64,000 bases of DNA from Vibrio sp. Isolate32 (GTDB taxonomy: Bacteria > Pseudomonadota > Gammaproteobacteria > Enterobacterales > Vibrionaceae). The notes under the pieces were generated by a model that was not told the DNA's origin, ran no database searches, and saw nothing but the letters and a program-made list of their open reading frames with translations. The stretch spans positions 1-64,000 of the forward strand of contig NZ_JAKEUQ010000017.1 in assembly GCF_022397955.1 (NCBI RefSeq), given 5' to 3'. Made by a program: the position numbers and the translations under genes. Position 1 is the stretch's first letter. The number at the start of each line of letters is the position of its first letter. Positions 19,628 through 27,902 of this stretch are shown here, piece by piece.

Positions 19628-21619
19628 TTGAAACGCCCGATGATGCCCTCTCTTCCCTTCTTACTCGCTGGCCCTATTTTAAGAAAGACTACCGCAACTG
19701 AGGTTGTGCTTTGGGTTGTCACAAGTACACCACTCAATGGTAATGCAGAGCTATACAACCAAGGCCAAGAAGCCCCTTTTTATACGTCACCACTTAGCGA
19801 ACACGAATCGATTAAGGTCGGTACACATGCTTGGGTAAGTTTGATTCAATTAAAGGGTGAGTTCCCAACCAACACGCATTTGGAATATCAGATAGAGACA
19901 GATCAAGGCGCGTTAACCGAGCTCGCTCCGCATTTGGTGTACCAAGATCAACAAAACACTACTGGTGCTGCGCCAAGAATAGCCTTTAAGATCTCAACCT
20001 GCGCTGACTACATCTTGCATGGTTCATGTCGTAACCCTCATCATCCAAGCAAAGACAGCCTAGTCGCGGCAGATAATAAAGTCGAAAAGCAAAGCGTAAT
20101 TGAGAGACCAGATATGCTGATGATGAGCGGAGACCAGATCTACGCTGATCACGTCGCAGGCCCAACACTCGATGCAATTCATCAATTGATTCAACTGCTT
20201 GGATTAGTGAGCGAAGACCTTCCAACCGATTCATTAGACGGAAAAATCGATAGCAGTGAAGCTCTGTTCAACAGCGACTACCACCTCTATCAACGCGATC
20301 ATTTGCTACCACACCACAACACATCACATTCATTGCTCGATAAGCTATTCCCTACACGCGGAATACCAATCTTCAGCTCTACCAACTGTGAAAACCACTT
20401 GGTGACCTTGTCTGAATTTATTGCCATGTATCTGCTGGTTTGGTCACCGACCTTGTGGCAATGCATTAACCGCGAACGGTTGATCGAGAATAACTTCATG
20501 CAGGCTGGCCGACAGCTAACACCAGCCGAGCAGCAACAATGGCGTGATGAAAGTATCATCATCGATGATTTTATCGCCGGTCTGCCGCAAGTACAGCGTC
20601 TATTTGCTCATATTCCAACGTACATGATCTTCGATGATCATGATGTCACTGACGACTGGAACCTCACCGTTGGTTGGGAGCATGCGGTGGATCAAAACCA
20701 GTTTGCGACACAAGTCATTGGTAACGGCCTTGCGGCTTATTGGATTTGCCAAGGTTGGGGGAACGCACCAGAGAACTTCAACCGCGATTTCATGGAGCAA
20801 ACAAAACAACTGTTCTCGAAGTTGGCGAATACCAATCAGAGTGAACAAGCCATTGAGGCGCCTATTGGACAACTCGAACCTACAAGACACAAGCAGTATC
20901 TTGAAATGCTCGATCGCTTTGAAGAGTGGCATTACACCATCAACACCTCGCCGAAGGTGATTGTGTTAGACACTCGTACCCGCCGCTGGCGCTCTGAATC
21001 ACTTATGAATAAACCATCGGGTTTGATGGACTGGGAAGCACTCACCGAGTTTCAACATCAGTTGATTAACCAAGAGAAAGTAGTGATAGTGTCTGCCGCG
21101 CCAATGTTCGGGGTGAAATTCATCGAAACACTACAGAAGATGATGACCACACTAGGAAAACCACTAGTGATTGATGCCGAGAACTGGATGGCGCACCGAG
21201 GCAGTGCCAATACGCTGATCAGCATCTTTACCCATACTAAAACACCGACCAACTTCGTGGTGCTTTCTGGCGATGTTCACTACTCATTTGCTTACGATAT
21301 CAAGCTGAGATATCGCAGAAACAGCCCGAACATCTATCAAATCACCTGCAGTGGCATTAAAAATCAATTCCCTGCTCCGCTGCTTAAATTCTGCGATATA
21401 TGGGACCGTTTGTTGTACAGCCCTCGCTCAGTCTTGAACTATTTCACTAAGCGTAAACGCTTGAAGATCGAAAAGCGAAGCCCTGACAATCAGACCTTCT
21501 ATCGCCTTTCAAACCGCAGTGCGATTGGTGAGTTGAGGCTAGACAGCGATGGGAAACCGCAATCAATTACCACCCTGAGCGGCGATGGCAAGGTCACGCG
21601 TTTTCCGGAACCGGACTAG
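19628..21619 (+). CDS. PhoD-like alkaline phosphatase/phosphodiesterase family protein
   Basis: A 663-residue metallophosphatase. TTG at 19628 is preceded by AGGA. PhoD hallmarks are CADYILHGSCRNPHH (about 120-135), a metal-site MSGDQIYADHV, the histidine-containing IFDDHDVTDDWN, and VVLSGDVHYSFAYD near residue 545. PhoD enzymes use Fe/Ca and are often secreted by Tat; this protein has no obvious twin-arginine signal, so a cytoplasmic role or a different substrate is likely. The 5' neighbour (154 aa) is probably in the same operon, and TerB follows at 21753. Confidence 0.85.
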   Translation: MKRPMMPSLPFLLAGPILRKTTATEVVLWVVTSTPLNGNAELYNQGQEAPFYTSPLSEHESIKVGTHAWVSLIQLKGEFPTNTHLEYQIETDQGALTELAPHLVYQDQQNTTGAAPRIAFKISTCADYILHGSCRNPHHPSKDSLVAADNKVEKQSVIERPDMLMMSGDQIYADHVAGPTLDAIHQLIQLLGLVSEDLPTDSLDGKIDSSEALFNSDYHLYQRDHLLPHHNTSHSLLDKLFPTRGIPIFSSTNCENHLVTLSEFIAMYLLVWSPTLWQCINRERLIENNFMQAGRQLTPAEQQQWRDESIIIDDFIAGLPQVQRLFAHIPTYMIFDDHDVTDDWNLTVGWEHAVDQNQFATQVIGNGLAAYWICQGWGNAPENFNRDFMEQTKQLFSKLANTNQSEQAIEAPIGQLEPTRHKQYLEMLDRFEEWHYTINTSPKVIVLDTRTRRWRSESLMNKPSGLMDWEALTEFQHQLINQEKVVIVSAAPMFGVKFIETLQKMMTTLGKPLVIDAENWMAHRGSANTLISIFTHTKTPTNFVVLSGDVHYSFAYDIKLRYRRNSPNIYQITCSGIKNQFPAPLLKFCDIWDRLLYSPRSVLNYFTKRKRLKIEKRSPDNQTFYRLSNRSAIGELRLDSDGKPQSITTLSGDGKVTRFPEPD

Positions 21620-21752
21620 GATGTGTTCCTTATTGCTGGCTTATCCGTAATGTCAGTTTTAAGTAAAGGGGCTTGCGGTCACACTCTGTAGGCCCAATAG
21701 TTATGACTATCAGCGTTACGGAACCCAATACAAATTTTAACTGGAGCTCGTT

Positions 21753-22202
21753 ATGTTCAATTCTCTCACATCAATGTTTAAACAATTGATTGAAGGCCAG
21801 GACCTAAGCAAAAACCAAGGTACATCACCTAATATCGCCATCGCGAGTTTGTTGTGTGAAGTCGCGGGTGCCGACCATCAGATCAACGAATCAGAAAGAG
21901 TCGCTAAGCTAAAGCTTCTGCAACGTTTGCTCGATCTAGATGAAGAACAAGCAAAGGCACTGCTAGAACAAGCAGAACCAAAAGTAGAGAAATCAGTATC
22001 ACTGTATGACTTTACATCGCAACTTAGAGATCTCTCTCAGGCAGTGCGAATCGATTTAATCAAAGCTATGTGGGAAGTGGCGCACGCCGACGGGGAAATT
22101 GACCCTATCGAAGACTCTGTGATCCGTAAAACAGCGGAACTGCTCTACGTCGACCACAGCGACTTTATCAAGACCAAACTAAACGTGCTTGGCGAAGACT
22201 AA
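21753..22202 (+). CDS. TerB-family tellurite resistance-like protein
   Basis: A 149-residue helical protein with the TerB-like pattern: IAIASLLCEVAGADHQINESE (first acidic metal-binding half), and IDLIKAMWEVAHADGEIDPIEDSV (second half with the DGEIDP motif). TerB-like domains bind metal and occur with phage/stress systems or alone. A good ribosome site GGAG lies upstream (ACTGGAGCTCGTT). No other ter genes are nearby, so the function is generic stress or membrane-associated, not shown. Confidence 0.85.
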   Translation: MFNSLTSMFKQLIEGQDLSKNQGTSPNIAIASLLCEVAGADHQINESERVAKLKLLQRLLDLDEEQAKALLEQAEPKVEKSVSLYDFTSQLRDLSQAVRIDLIKAMWEVAHADGEIDPIEDSVIRKTAELLYVDHSDFIKTKLNVLGED

Positions 22203-22647
22203 ATTCTGCAGCTAGTGGGCAGCGTAAGGCAATGAATCCAACGCTGTCCTGTCTTTTTAACAAAGACCAAACACCTTTCATCCCCTCTCAGCTAATTAGC
22301 ACCTCAGTTAGACTCACCACCAATCAGCGCATCGATTTTCTATAGAGGATACCATTGAGCTCGAGATCGTGCCGCCTTTCGTAATGTACGCGACTCGCTG
22401 GTCGGAAATTAAAACGCTGCGCTTTTTCTGGTGGTGCTTGATGAATAGATTTTTGACGTTGAAGGTTTGATTTCCGTGGATTTGATTCTGTTCCAACTGG
22501 TAGAAGTAATAGTGATTACCCCAACACAAAAATACGTCAAACAACTGCTTGGTTTGCACAACGCGCCTATTCAGGTCATAGCCAACATATAAGAGACAGC
22601 CTTGATTCGCTGGCTTCTGTATATATCCGTTCAGATATTGAAGTTGT
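22203..22647. other. Intergenic region with one doubtful small ORF
   Basis: The 445 bases between the convergent terB and exonuclease genes contain one minus-strand frame of 81 codons (22314-22559), GTG-initiated and without a ribosome site, reading MQTKQLFDVFLCWGNHYYFY. It looks like a fragment or chance frame; the other strand and frames show nothing convincing. Confidence 0.4.
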
Positions 22648-23178
22648 TTACAGCATAGTCAAAGCAAGTTTCGCTAAGTTGTAAGCATCAATATAACCTG
22701 AATGTTGACGACCTTCCCATTCGATATTTTTTGCTTCTTGAGCCGCTCGATGGCCAATGCGCTTGTCTTTTAATCGGTTTTGAACTCGATAAAGCGTTGC
22801 AATATTCAAGAACTCACTGAAAGGAGGCTCGATGCCTTTCTCAATACACTCTTTGTGTAAAATCAGGTCATCACGTCCCCACGCAGCATAGATTTTGTTA
22901 GGACCACCGAAGTTCTTGATCATCGATTTGATGACTGATTCTAGCGGACGCCCCTGCTTTTCAAGCTTACGTGAAGTAATGCCGGTTAGCTCGGCACAGA
23001 ACTGAGAGACTTCGTCTTTTTCTGGCTTAACGTAGTATTGCGCTCGTTTCACTATGGTTCCAGATGCCAGATCAATCTCAGCAAGACCCACTTCAATGAT
23101 CTCGCCTGTTGTTCCTACACCATTTTCGCTCCAACAGCACATTTCCAAATCGAAACACACCACTCGATTGTGATTCAT
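22648..23178 (-). CDS. DEDDh 3'-5' exonuclease family protein
   Basis: A 176-residue exonuclease of the RNase T/DnaQ fold. Exo I is VVCFDLEMCCW (D and E metal ligands), Exo II around AAWGRDDLI (D), and Exo III RQHSGYIDAYNLAKLAL (H and D), so the DEDDh signature is complete. TTAGGCGACGT precedes the ATG. Substrate class cannot be read; related stand-alone proteins in vibrios are annotated as 3'-5' exonuclease and act on DNA or RNA. It is followed by an empty spacer and lies 87 bases from the diguanylate cyclase stop on the same strand. Confidence 0.9.
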   Translation of the reverse strand: MNHNRVVCFDLEMCCWSENGVGTTGEIIEVGLAEIDLASGTIVKRAQYYVKPEKDEVSQFCAELTGITSRKLEKQGRPLESVIKSMIKNFGGPNKIYAAWGRDDLILHKECIEKGIEPPFSEFLNIATLYRVQNRLKDKRIGHRAAQEAKNIEWEGRQHSGYIDAYNLAKLALTML

Positions 23179-23265
23179 ACGTCGCCTAATTCTCTCGTCA
23201 AAAATTTTGTGAAATTGTACATGAGCCCAATACAGAACTCGACCCTAGTTACATCAAGTGCTCAT

Positions 23266-24804
23266 TTAGCCTGCAATTGTCACGCGATTTCGACCATTTA
23301 ACTTACTTTGATAGAGCATACTATCTGTTTTTTGGAGCAGTTCTTCCGTGTCTTCATTTGTATGGATAGCCGCACCAATACTCAAAGTGCAGCTTAACTG
23401 TTGCCCTTTATGCTCACAATGAGAGTGACTCACTGTGCTTAGAATACATTGTAAGTATCGGTTAAGCTCTTTACGATTTGAGATATTCGAAATGATACAG
23501 AACTCATCACCACCAAGACGGAACAGATTGTCACCGTCCTTTAAGTTTACCGAAATTAACTTAATCACGTGAACAAGCAAAGCATCACCAGCAGGGTGAC
23601 CATACTTATCATTGATGCTTTTAAATTTATCGACATCAAACCCAATCAAGCTAAATGACTCACTTCGCTTAACCGCCCTATCAAACATCTTGTTGAAAGC
23701 ACGTCGGTTATAGATTTCAGTTAAGCTATCGCGGTTCGCTAGAAATCGAAGTTCCTCTGTTCTTTTGTCTAACATCCAATACAAACGCTCTTTCTCTCTG
23801 ATCTGCATGTTAACGATATACGCTAGCAACAATGAGATGGTTGTCCCGACTAGCGCGATGCCAGTTAATACAAGGTAGCCATAAAATGAGATATAAGAGT
23901 CTATCTTGTAATCGATTTTCCAATTTCGGTTGGTCAATTCGATAGTCTTAGTTATATGGTGACCTGTTACGCCCTCATAGCCTTGAGTTTCAAATAAGAT
24001 TGGGGAATCTTCGGCTTCGAAACCGGTATCCGTCACACGAATGTAAACATCCATATCACCCACAGCAGAAGCCAATAGATTCTCAAAGTAATAAGTTGTG
24101 CGAACCACACCAATCACAACACCGAGTAAATTATCACTCTCCCCCTCAAATACCGGGTGATAAACCAACATGCCTCTCTTAGGTGTTTCTTGAGTTAGGC
24201 CATCTTGAATCAGACGAACCTTGTCTGATAAGCTCGCCTCTCGAGTTTGTTTAATATTGTCTAAAACTAGCTTGAAGCGCTCACGAGAAGAGTAAAAACC
24301 AATCATTCTGTCGTTCGCTTCAGTATTCGGATAAATATCGGTAGCAATAAAAGCAGGCTCGCCATCTAACTGGTAACCATAGGTTTTGGGTTCATGTTTA
24401 GGAATGGTGAACAGGCGGTAAGATGGGTACTTTGCTTCCATTTTCGCAGTGTGTTCGGCAATCTGATCTGCCGTGACTTTCTGCATCCACTGCAAGCCAA
24501 TTAAACTTTTTGAGCCATTAATGGTTTGCTGTGCAAAACGGTCAAATTTATCCCAGTTTTCAGGATCATTAGAATAGAAAAAGTTAGCGCCAGACCCTAT
24601 GTAAGCCACATCATTATCGATAAACGCTTCCAAGCTCAGTGTTTGGTGTTTAGCAAAGCTGTCCAAATTCATGTTCAATGCGCGGTTTTGGTTGAGCGCG
24701 ACTAGAATAAAACACAACACTGTAATCAAAAAGCTGACCGAAAATACGACCAGTGGAAGCGTTCGTCTCTTCAACCCGGTTAGCGGATCGGTCGTGTCTG
24801 GCAT
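23266..24804 (-). CDS. CHASE-domain diguanylate cyclase
   Basis: A 512-residue inner-membrane signalling protein: helix about 16-36, periplasmic CHASE sensor about 60-300 (GLQWMQKVTADQIAEHTAKM, DGEPAFIATDIYP), second helix about 306-330, and a cytoplasmic GGDEF domain about 350-510. The active site reads RLGGDEF at about 431-435, so it should make c-di-GMP. The I-site position five residues before GGDEF is KDGD, not RxxD, so product inhibition is probably weak. It is divergent from the DUF2760 gene. Confidence 0.93.
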   Translation of the reverse strand: MPDTTDPLTGLKRRTLPLVVFSVSFLITVLCFILVALNQNRALNMNLDSFAKHQTLSLEAFIDNDVAYIGSGANFFYSNDPENWDKFDRFAQQTINGSKSLIGLQWMQKVTADQIAEHTAKMEAKYPSYRLFTIPKHEPKTYGYQLDGEPAFIATDIYPNTEANDRMIGFYSSRERFKLVLDNIKQTREASLSDKVRLIQDGLTQETPKRGMLVYHPVFEGESDNLLGVVIGVVRTTYYFENLLASAVGDMDVYIRVTDTGFEAEDSPILFETQGYEGVTGHHITKTIELTNRNWKIDYKIDSYISFYGYLVLTGIALVGTTISLLLAYIVNMQIREKERLYWMLDKRTEELRFLANRDSLTEIYNRRAFNKMFDRAVKRSESFSLIGFDVDKFKSINDKYGHPAGDALLVHVIKLISVNLKDGDNLFRLGGDEFCIISNISNRKELNRYLQCILSTVSHSHCEHKGQQLSCTLSIGAAIHTNEDTEELLQKTDSMLYQSKLNGRNRVTIAG

Positions 24805-25152
24805 AGATATTCCAATTCGGCTTTAATGAACTAAAAGTATATAACGTAAGGGAATGATGCTCCATTTAAGTTTGATTTTAAAAATGACATAAAATGGGCA
24901 TTGTTTACCTCGCTCTTACATCGACGACCAATATTCGACCGGATTTCGACTAAATTTCACGCTAACACACCAAAAAACTACTTGATTAAAAACATTAAAT
25001 ACCACGCTTAAGCCTTGAATATGCTAATATCCATCCATATTTATAGCTTGAAAGTGACCGTTTCGGCTTCGTGCCACTGAGCTTCCTTCCAACCTGTATA
25101 TTCCTTTAAACCGACGAATACACCGTTAAATCAATTTTAAAGAGAAATCACT
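24805..25152. other. Intergenic region between divergent diguanylate cyclase and DUF2760 gene
   Basis: This 348-base spacer must hold promoters for both genes. CTTGAA at 25047-25052 resembles a sigma-32 -35 element, but the downstream CCACT does not fit CCCCATNT well, so I do not call it a heat-shock promoter. Confidence 0.4.
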
Positions 25153-25785
25153 ATGATCGTTGATTTGAACCTAATCCCACAAACGTTTGATATGCTTCAC
25201 GCAGGCCTAACTGCATCAAGCGTTTTACTACTGCTTATTGCCGTTTCTCGTAAAAGCAAAGTGGTTGAGAAAGTCGTAGAAAAACCAGTAGAGAAGATCG
25301 TTGAAGTTGAAAAGCCAGTAGAAAAGATTGTCGAAGTAGAAAAAGTTGTTGAAGTAGAAAAAGTCATCGAGAAAGTAGTCGAAGTTGAATCTAAGCTAGC
25401 TACTGCACCAACAGATTCTGCAATGCAGCTACTGTCTATCATGCAGCAAGAAGCACGTCTAATCGACTTCCTAAAAGAAGACCTGACTTCGTTCTCTGAT
25501 GAAGAAGTTGGTGCAGCAGCACGTGTTATTCACACTGGCGGTAAAAAAGTACTAGCAGACTACGTAACGCTGTCTCACATCCGCACTGAAGATGAAGAAA
25601 CACGTATCACGGTTGTTGAAGGCTTCAACCCACAAGAAATTCGCCTAACAGGCAACGTAACGGGTAATGCACCGTTCAATGGCACATTGGTTCACAAAGG
25701 CTGGAAAGCAACGGACATGAACCTGCCTAAACTTGCTGAGAACTACGATGCATCTGTGATTGCACCGGCAGAGGTGGAGCTATAA
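25153..25785 (+). CDS. DUF2760 protein with Val-Glu-Lys repeat stalk
   Basis: A 210-residue protein: one N-terminal helix (about 13-30), a low-complexity stalk (about 36-78) of repeats such as EKVVEKPVEKIVEVEKPVEK, and a C-terminal DUF2760 domain (about 85-210: SIMQQEARLIDFLKEDL, DEEVGAAARVIHTGGK, AEVEL). The stalk would form an extended helix or coiled coil. Its stop overlaps the next gene's start (TAATG at 25783-25787), so it is translationally coupled to the Hsp70 gene. DUF2760 is known to co-occur with these Hsp70 genes; its function is not established. It may be a membrane-anchored partner (inference). Confidence 0.88.
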   Translation: MIVDLNLIPQTFDMLHAGLTASSVLLLLIAVSRKSKVVEKVVEKPVEKIVEVEKPVEKIVEVEKVVEVEKVIEKVVEVESKLATAPTDSAMQLLSIMQQEARLIDFLKEDLTSFSDEEVGAAARVIHTGGKKVLADYVTLSHIRTEDEETRITVVEGFNPQEIRLTGNVTGNAPFNGTLVHKGWKATDMNLPKLAENYDASVIAPAEVEL

Positions 25786-27764
25786 TGGAACACCAAACCC
25801 AGCCATCATCGCACGAGTCATCTGCACAGACGCATTCACAAGAGCTATCTTCTCAAGAGCAACATCAGGCGCCTAAGTTCAGTGTTGGTATCGATTTAGG
25901 TACAACACACTGCGTTTTGTCTTACATCGACACAACCAATGAAGATGCTCGTGTAGAGGTGATGCAAATCCCTCAGCTAACGGCACCTGGTACAGTAGAA
26001 ACTCGCAGCCAACTCGGCTCGTTCCTATACCAGCCGCACGAACATGAAATGAATGGGGGTTCTCGCGTTCTGCCTTGGTCTTCTGAGCCTAAAGCACTGG
26101 TTGGTGCTATTGCTCGTAACCTTGGTTCTAAAACCCCTATCCGCTTGGTCGCAAGTGCTAAATCTTGGCTATGCCACGGTGGTGTGAACCGTCGTGATGC
26201 GTTCCTTCCTGCTGGTAGCCCTGAAGAAGTTGAAAAAGTATCTCCGCTTAAGACAACTGAGTTGTACCTAGAGCACCTGAAAGATGCTTGGAACCACGCT
26301 AACCCAGAAGACAAACTGGCAGACCAAGATGTAACGATCACCGTTCCAGCTTCGTTTGATCCTGCGGCTCGTGACCTAACTGCTGAAGCTGCACGTAATG
26401 TTGGTTTCACTCACCTGACGCTTCTAGAGGAGCCACAAGCGGCTCTTTACAGCTGGATTGATAACAGCAACGACACATGGCGCGATGAAGTGAGCGTTGG
26501 CGACATCGTTCTTGTTGTCGATATCGGTGGTGGTACGACTGACCTTTCGTTAGTTGAAGTAACACAAGATGAAGGCAACCTAAGTCTGAACCGTATCGCA
26601 GTAGGTGAACACATCCTACTTGGCGGCGACAACATGGACTTAGCACTCGCTTACCGTCTGAAAATGAAACTGGCTCAAGAAGGCAAAGAACTGGCTCCTT
26701 GGCAGGTTCAAGCGATGACTCACGCGTGTCGTGATGCGAAAGAAGCATTGCTAAACGATGCTGAACTCCAATCTGTGCCGATCGTTGTTCCAAGCCGTGG
26801 CTCTAAGCTACTTGGCGCAACACTGAAAACAGAACTGACTCAGCAAGAAGTACAACAAACATTGGTTGACGGCTTCTTCCCACAAGTCGCTGTAACGGAT
26901 CACCCGGTACAGAAAACTCGTGGTGCACTGACTCAAATGGGTCTGCCTTACGCTCAAGACGCAGCTATTACTCGTCACATTGCCGCATTCCTTTCTAAGC
27001 AAGCGAACGCGCTTTCTGGAAACAGCGAAACGGCTCAGCAAGATTTCAACCCGTTTGCAAACATGCCCGGTATGCCAGGTGCAGAAGCGCCAGCGGCAGA
27101 CTTCATCAAACCAACAGCGGTACTGTTCAATGGTGGTGTTCTAAAATCTAACCTACTTGCTGATCGTCTTTCAGACACGATCAATGAATGGCTAATTAAT
27201 GCAGACGAAGAATTCGCTAAACAGCTTTCAGGCCTAGATCTAGATCTAGCAGTGGCAAGTGGCGCTTCTTACTACGGCGCAGTACGTCGTGGCCAAGGCG
27301 TTCGTATCCGCGGTGGTATTGCTTCTTCTTACTACGTAGGAATTGAAAGCGCGATGCCAGCTATCCCAGGTATGGCTCCTCCGATGGAAGCACTGTGTGT
27401 TGCACCATTTGGCATGGAAGAAGGTTCAAGCGTTCAAGTGCCTAGCCAAGAGTTTGGTCTAGTGATTGGCCAGCCTGTTCACTTCCAATTCTTCGGTTCA
27501 ACAACACGTCGTGAAGATGAAGCGGGCACGCACCTTGATCACTGGGCTCCAGAAGATCTTGATGAGCTTCCTGAAATTCAAGTGACACTGCCTGTTTCTG
27601 AAGGTCGTCGCGAAGGTGAAGTGGTTCCGGTGACTTTGGCGTCTCGTGTTACTGAATTAGGCACGTTATACCTAGAAGCGATTGCCACTGACAATGGTCA
27701 GAAATGGCACGTTGAGTTCGACGTTCGTGAAGATACGAATAGCGACTCAAACGAACAAGCATAA
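25785..27764 (+). CDS. Hsp70-family (DnaK-like) protein
   Basis: A 659-residue ATPase: SVGIDLGTTHCV (about 33-44) is phosphate-1, VVDIGGGTTDLS (about 243) is phosphate-2, and the adenosine motif lies around AVLFNGGVLKS (about 446). The Hsp70 ATPase fold is present, followed by a short C-terminal region (about 550-659) instead of a typical DnaK substrate domain with lid. Coupled to DUF2760 by a TAATG overlap and followed by a second Hsp70 gene after 138 bases. This type (YegD/HscC-adjacent) is poorly characterised, with no J-domain or GrpE gene adjacent. Confidence 0.92.
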   Translation: MEHQTQPSSHESSAQTHSQELSSQEQHQAPKFSVGIDLGTTHCVLSYIDTTNEDARVEVMQIPQLTAPGTVETRSQLGSFLYQPHEHEMNGGSRVLPWSSEPKALVGAIARNLGSKTPIRLVASAKSWLCHGGVNRRDAFLPAGSPEEVEKVSPLKTTELYLEHLKDAWNHANPEDKLADQDVTITVPASFDPAARDLTAEAARNVGFTHLTLLEEPQAALYSWIDNSNDTWRDEVSVGDIVLVVDIGGGTTDLSLVEVTQDEGNLSLNRIAVGEHILLGGDNMDLALAYRLKMKLAQEGKELAPWQVQAMTHACRDAKEALLNDAELQSVPIVVPSRGSKLLGATLKTELTQQEVQQTLVDGFFPQVAVTDHPVQKTRGALTQMGLPYAQDAAITRHIAAFLSKQANALSGNSETAQQDFNPFANMPGMPGAEAPAADFIKPTAVLFNGGVLKSNLLADRLSDTINEWLINADEEFAKQLSGLDLDLAVASGASYYGAVRRGQGVRIRGGIASSYYVGIESAMPAIPGMAPPMEALCVAPFGMEEGSSVQVPSQEFGLVIGQPVHFQFFGSTTRREDEAGTHLDHWAPEDLDELPEIQVTLPVSEGRREGEVVPVTLASRVTELGTLYLEAIATDNGQKWHVEFDVREDTNSDSNEQA

Positions 27765-27770
27765 TGAATC

Positions 27771-27794
27771 AACGGCACCTTAACGGGTGCCGTT
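27771..27794 (+). terminator. Hairpin between the two hsp70 genes
   Basis: AACGGCACC and GGTGCCGTT form a 9-bp stem; the downstream sequence ACTTTAT is a poor T-run, so this may be a partial terminator or mRNA-stabilising hairpin that sets different levels of the two chaperones. Confidence 0.55.
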
Positions 27795-27902
27795 ACTTTA
27801 TCAATGCGATTCCCTAGCCCTGTATTAAAAACATTCCAAAGACAATAATAAGACCAAGACTATCCATTAACTGGTCATCACTTTGGCAGAATAAGGTTTT
27901 GT

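Noticed and set aside
22314..22559. 81-codon minus-strand frame
   Set aside because: GTG start without ribosome site and no recognisable family; kept only as a note in the intergenic entry.
25047..25075. Sigma-32 heat-shock promoter before DUF2760/Hsp70
   Set aside because: CTTGAA fits the -35 element, but the -10 part does not match CCCCATNT.
25260..25393. DNA repeat array as a CRISPR or minisatellite
   Set aside because: The repetition is protein-level Val-Glu-Lys coding sequence; DNA copies are degenerate and there are no spacers.
26407..26793. 128-codon minus-strand frame inside the first hsp70 gene
   Set aside because: Antisense shadow over conserved Hsp70 coding sequence.
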